Position numbers and translations under genes: made by a program
Notes under the pieces: model-generated
The model's database searches: none
Told to the model about the DNA's origin: nothing
What the model saw: the letters and a program-made list of their open reading frames with translations, nothing else
From: Bacillota bacterium
GTDB taxonomy: Bacteria > Bacillota > Clostridia > Christensenellales > Aristaeellaceae
Length of the DNA stretch: 14,764 nucleotides
Direction of reading: 5' to 3'
NCBI GenBank assembly: GCA_009787135.1
Contig: WRGP01000218.1
Coordinates: 1 to 14,764 of the forward strand
In this document: positions 14,008-14,764 of the stretch, piece after piece
Position numbering within the stretch: the stretch's first letter is position 1
Layout: each line of letters begins with the position of its first letter

Positions 14008-14764
14008 ATGGAAAAGATGTTTTTGCTGTTGCTTTGCGGCCTGGTCCTGTGCTCCGCCGCCGCGCTCGCGGAGACGAAAACCGTTGGCATCATTCAGTTC
14101 GCCACCCATCCCTCGCTGGACAACTGCACCGCCGGCTTCCTGCTTGGCCTGGCGGAATGCGGCTACGTAGAAGGGGAAAACCTTACGGTAGACTTCCAAA
14201 ACGCCATGGCTGACATGGGCAACAGCGATCTGCAGGCTAAGACCATGGTGTCCAAGAACATGGATATGCTCGTCGGCGTCGCCACGCCGGCGGCCATGAG
14301 CGCCTATGCGGCGACCAAGGAAGCGGGCATTCCCGTGGTGTTTGTGGCCGTGACCGACGCGGTGGCCGCGGGCATTGTGGAGAGCAACGAAGCCCCTGGC
14401 ACAAACTGCACGGGCGCGTCGGACGTACTGGACCTTGCAAAGCAGGTGGAGATGATCCGCACCTTCCTGCCAGAGGGAAAGGTCATTGGCGTGATCTATA
14501 CCACAAGCGAGCCCAACTCCCTTACGAACCTGGCGCGGCTGGGCGAGGTAGCCCCCGCGTATGGTTTTGCGGTGGAAGCTATCGGCGTGACGAGCGCTTC
14601 CGAAGTGGCGGGCGCGGCGGCGTCCCTGATCGCCAAGGGCGTGGACTGCATCAACAACTTTACGGATAACAACGTGGTGGACAACCTGATGCTCGTGCTG
14701 CATGCCGCGGACGAGGCGGGCATCCCCGTGTTCGGCTCGGAGGTGGAGCAGGTGGTGAACGGCT
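14008..14764 (+). CDS. trpX: TrpX-type ABC transporter substrate-binding protein (partial, runs off the window)
   Basis: The reading frame is open for 252 codons to the window edge, so the C terminus is missing. A signal peptide (hydrophobic residues 5-20 ending ALA, cleavage near 21/22) precedes a PF04392-type (ABC_sub_bind) domain: TVGIIQFATHPSLDNC, GYVEGENLTVDFQNA, ATPAAMSA, GIPVVFVAVTDAVAAGIV, GTNCTGASD, GVIYTTSEPNS. Family members with Trp T-boxes (TrpXYZ) are predicted tryptophan importers. The UGG specifier upstream supports tryptophan as ligand here. The usual Asp-Pro in the AVTDPV-like motif reads Asp-Ala. No lipobox is evident, which is unusual for a Gram-positive binding protein. 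GGAAGG lies about 8 bases before the ATG. Permease (trpY) and ATPase (trpZ) genes are expected just beyond the window. Confidence 0.87.
   Translation, partial: MEKMFLLLLCGLVLCSAAALAETKTVGIIQFATHPSLDNCTAGFLLGLAECGYVEGENLTVDFQNAMADMGNSDLQAKTMVSKNMDMLVGVATPAAMSAYAATKEAGIPVVFVAVTDAVAAGIVESNEAPGTNCTGASDVLDLAKQVEMIRTFLPEGKVIGVIYTTSEPNSLTNLARLGEVAPAYGFAVEAIGVTSASEVAGAAASLIAKGVDCINNFTDNNVVDNLMLVLHAADEAGIPVFGSEVEQVVNG

Noticed and set aside
13613..14170. Plus-strand 185-codon frame through the T-box leader
   Set aside because: It runs through T-box helices and the terminator and then overlaps trpX in another frame; it is a by-product of open leader sequence.
13645..14703. Minus-strand reading frame of 352 codons over the T-box and trpX
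   Set aside because: It overlaps structured leader RNA and a plus-strand gene with signal peptide, SD and family motifs. Its His/Arg-rich translation matches no family.

Overview
The window looks like chromosomal DNA from a Gram-positive, clostridium-like Firmicute of moderately high GC. Reasons: strong AGGAGG-type ribosome binding sites, TTG and GTG starts behind good Shine-Dalgarno (SD) sequences, a T-box leader, a cobalamin riboswitch with an intrinsic terminator, and a TrpX-type binding protein. No rRNA, tRNA, CRISPR array, transposase or phage gene was seen.

Left part, minus strand (7177 down to 79): recQ lies upstream of a compact four-gene cluster, manC-gmd-fcl-pgm, with its own candidate promoter in the 98-base gap after recQ. 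The cluster encodes the route to GDP-L-fucose: a type II mannose-1-phosphate guanylyltransferase with a cupin (isomerase-type) domain, GDP-mannose 4,6-dehydratase, GDP-L-fucose synthase and a phosphohexomutase. A 42-base near-palindrome lies just past the last gene.

Middle part, plus strand (7284 to 11663): a very AT-rich DUF4275-like gene sits between two 47-base direct repeats (42/47 identical). A same-strand run follows: a small ABM-like protein, 3-methyladenine DNA glycosylase I (tag), an RlmA-type 23S rRNA methyltransferase, a YafY/WYL regulator, and a DUF3795-like Cys-rich/GNAT fusion whose promoter region carries a dyad.

Right part (11660 to 14764): two metabolite-sensing RNA leaders. 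The first is a cobalamin riboswitch with a textbook terminator, in front of a lone BtuF-like B12-binding lipoprotein. A secreted protein of unknown function is encoded on the opposite strand. The last unit is a T-box leader with a UGG (Trp) specifier and terminator, then a seven-codon ORF reading Met-Thr-Trp-Arg-Trp-Arg-Trp-stop behind a strong SD, then trpX, which runs off the window. The T-box followed by a Trp-rich leader peptide is the most notable observation. It suggests two tiers of tryptophan sensing, similar in arrangement to the Bacillus anti-TRAP (rtpA) operon but placed before a tryptophan transporter.
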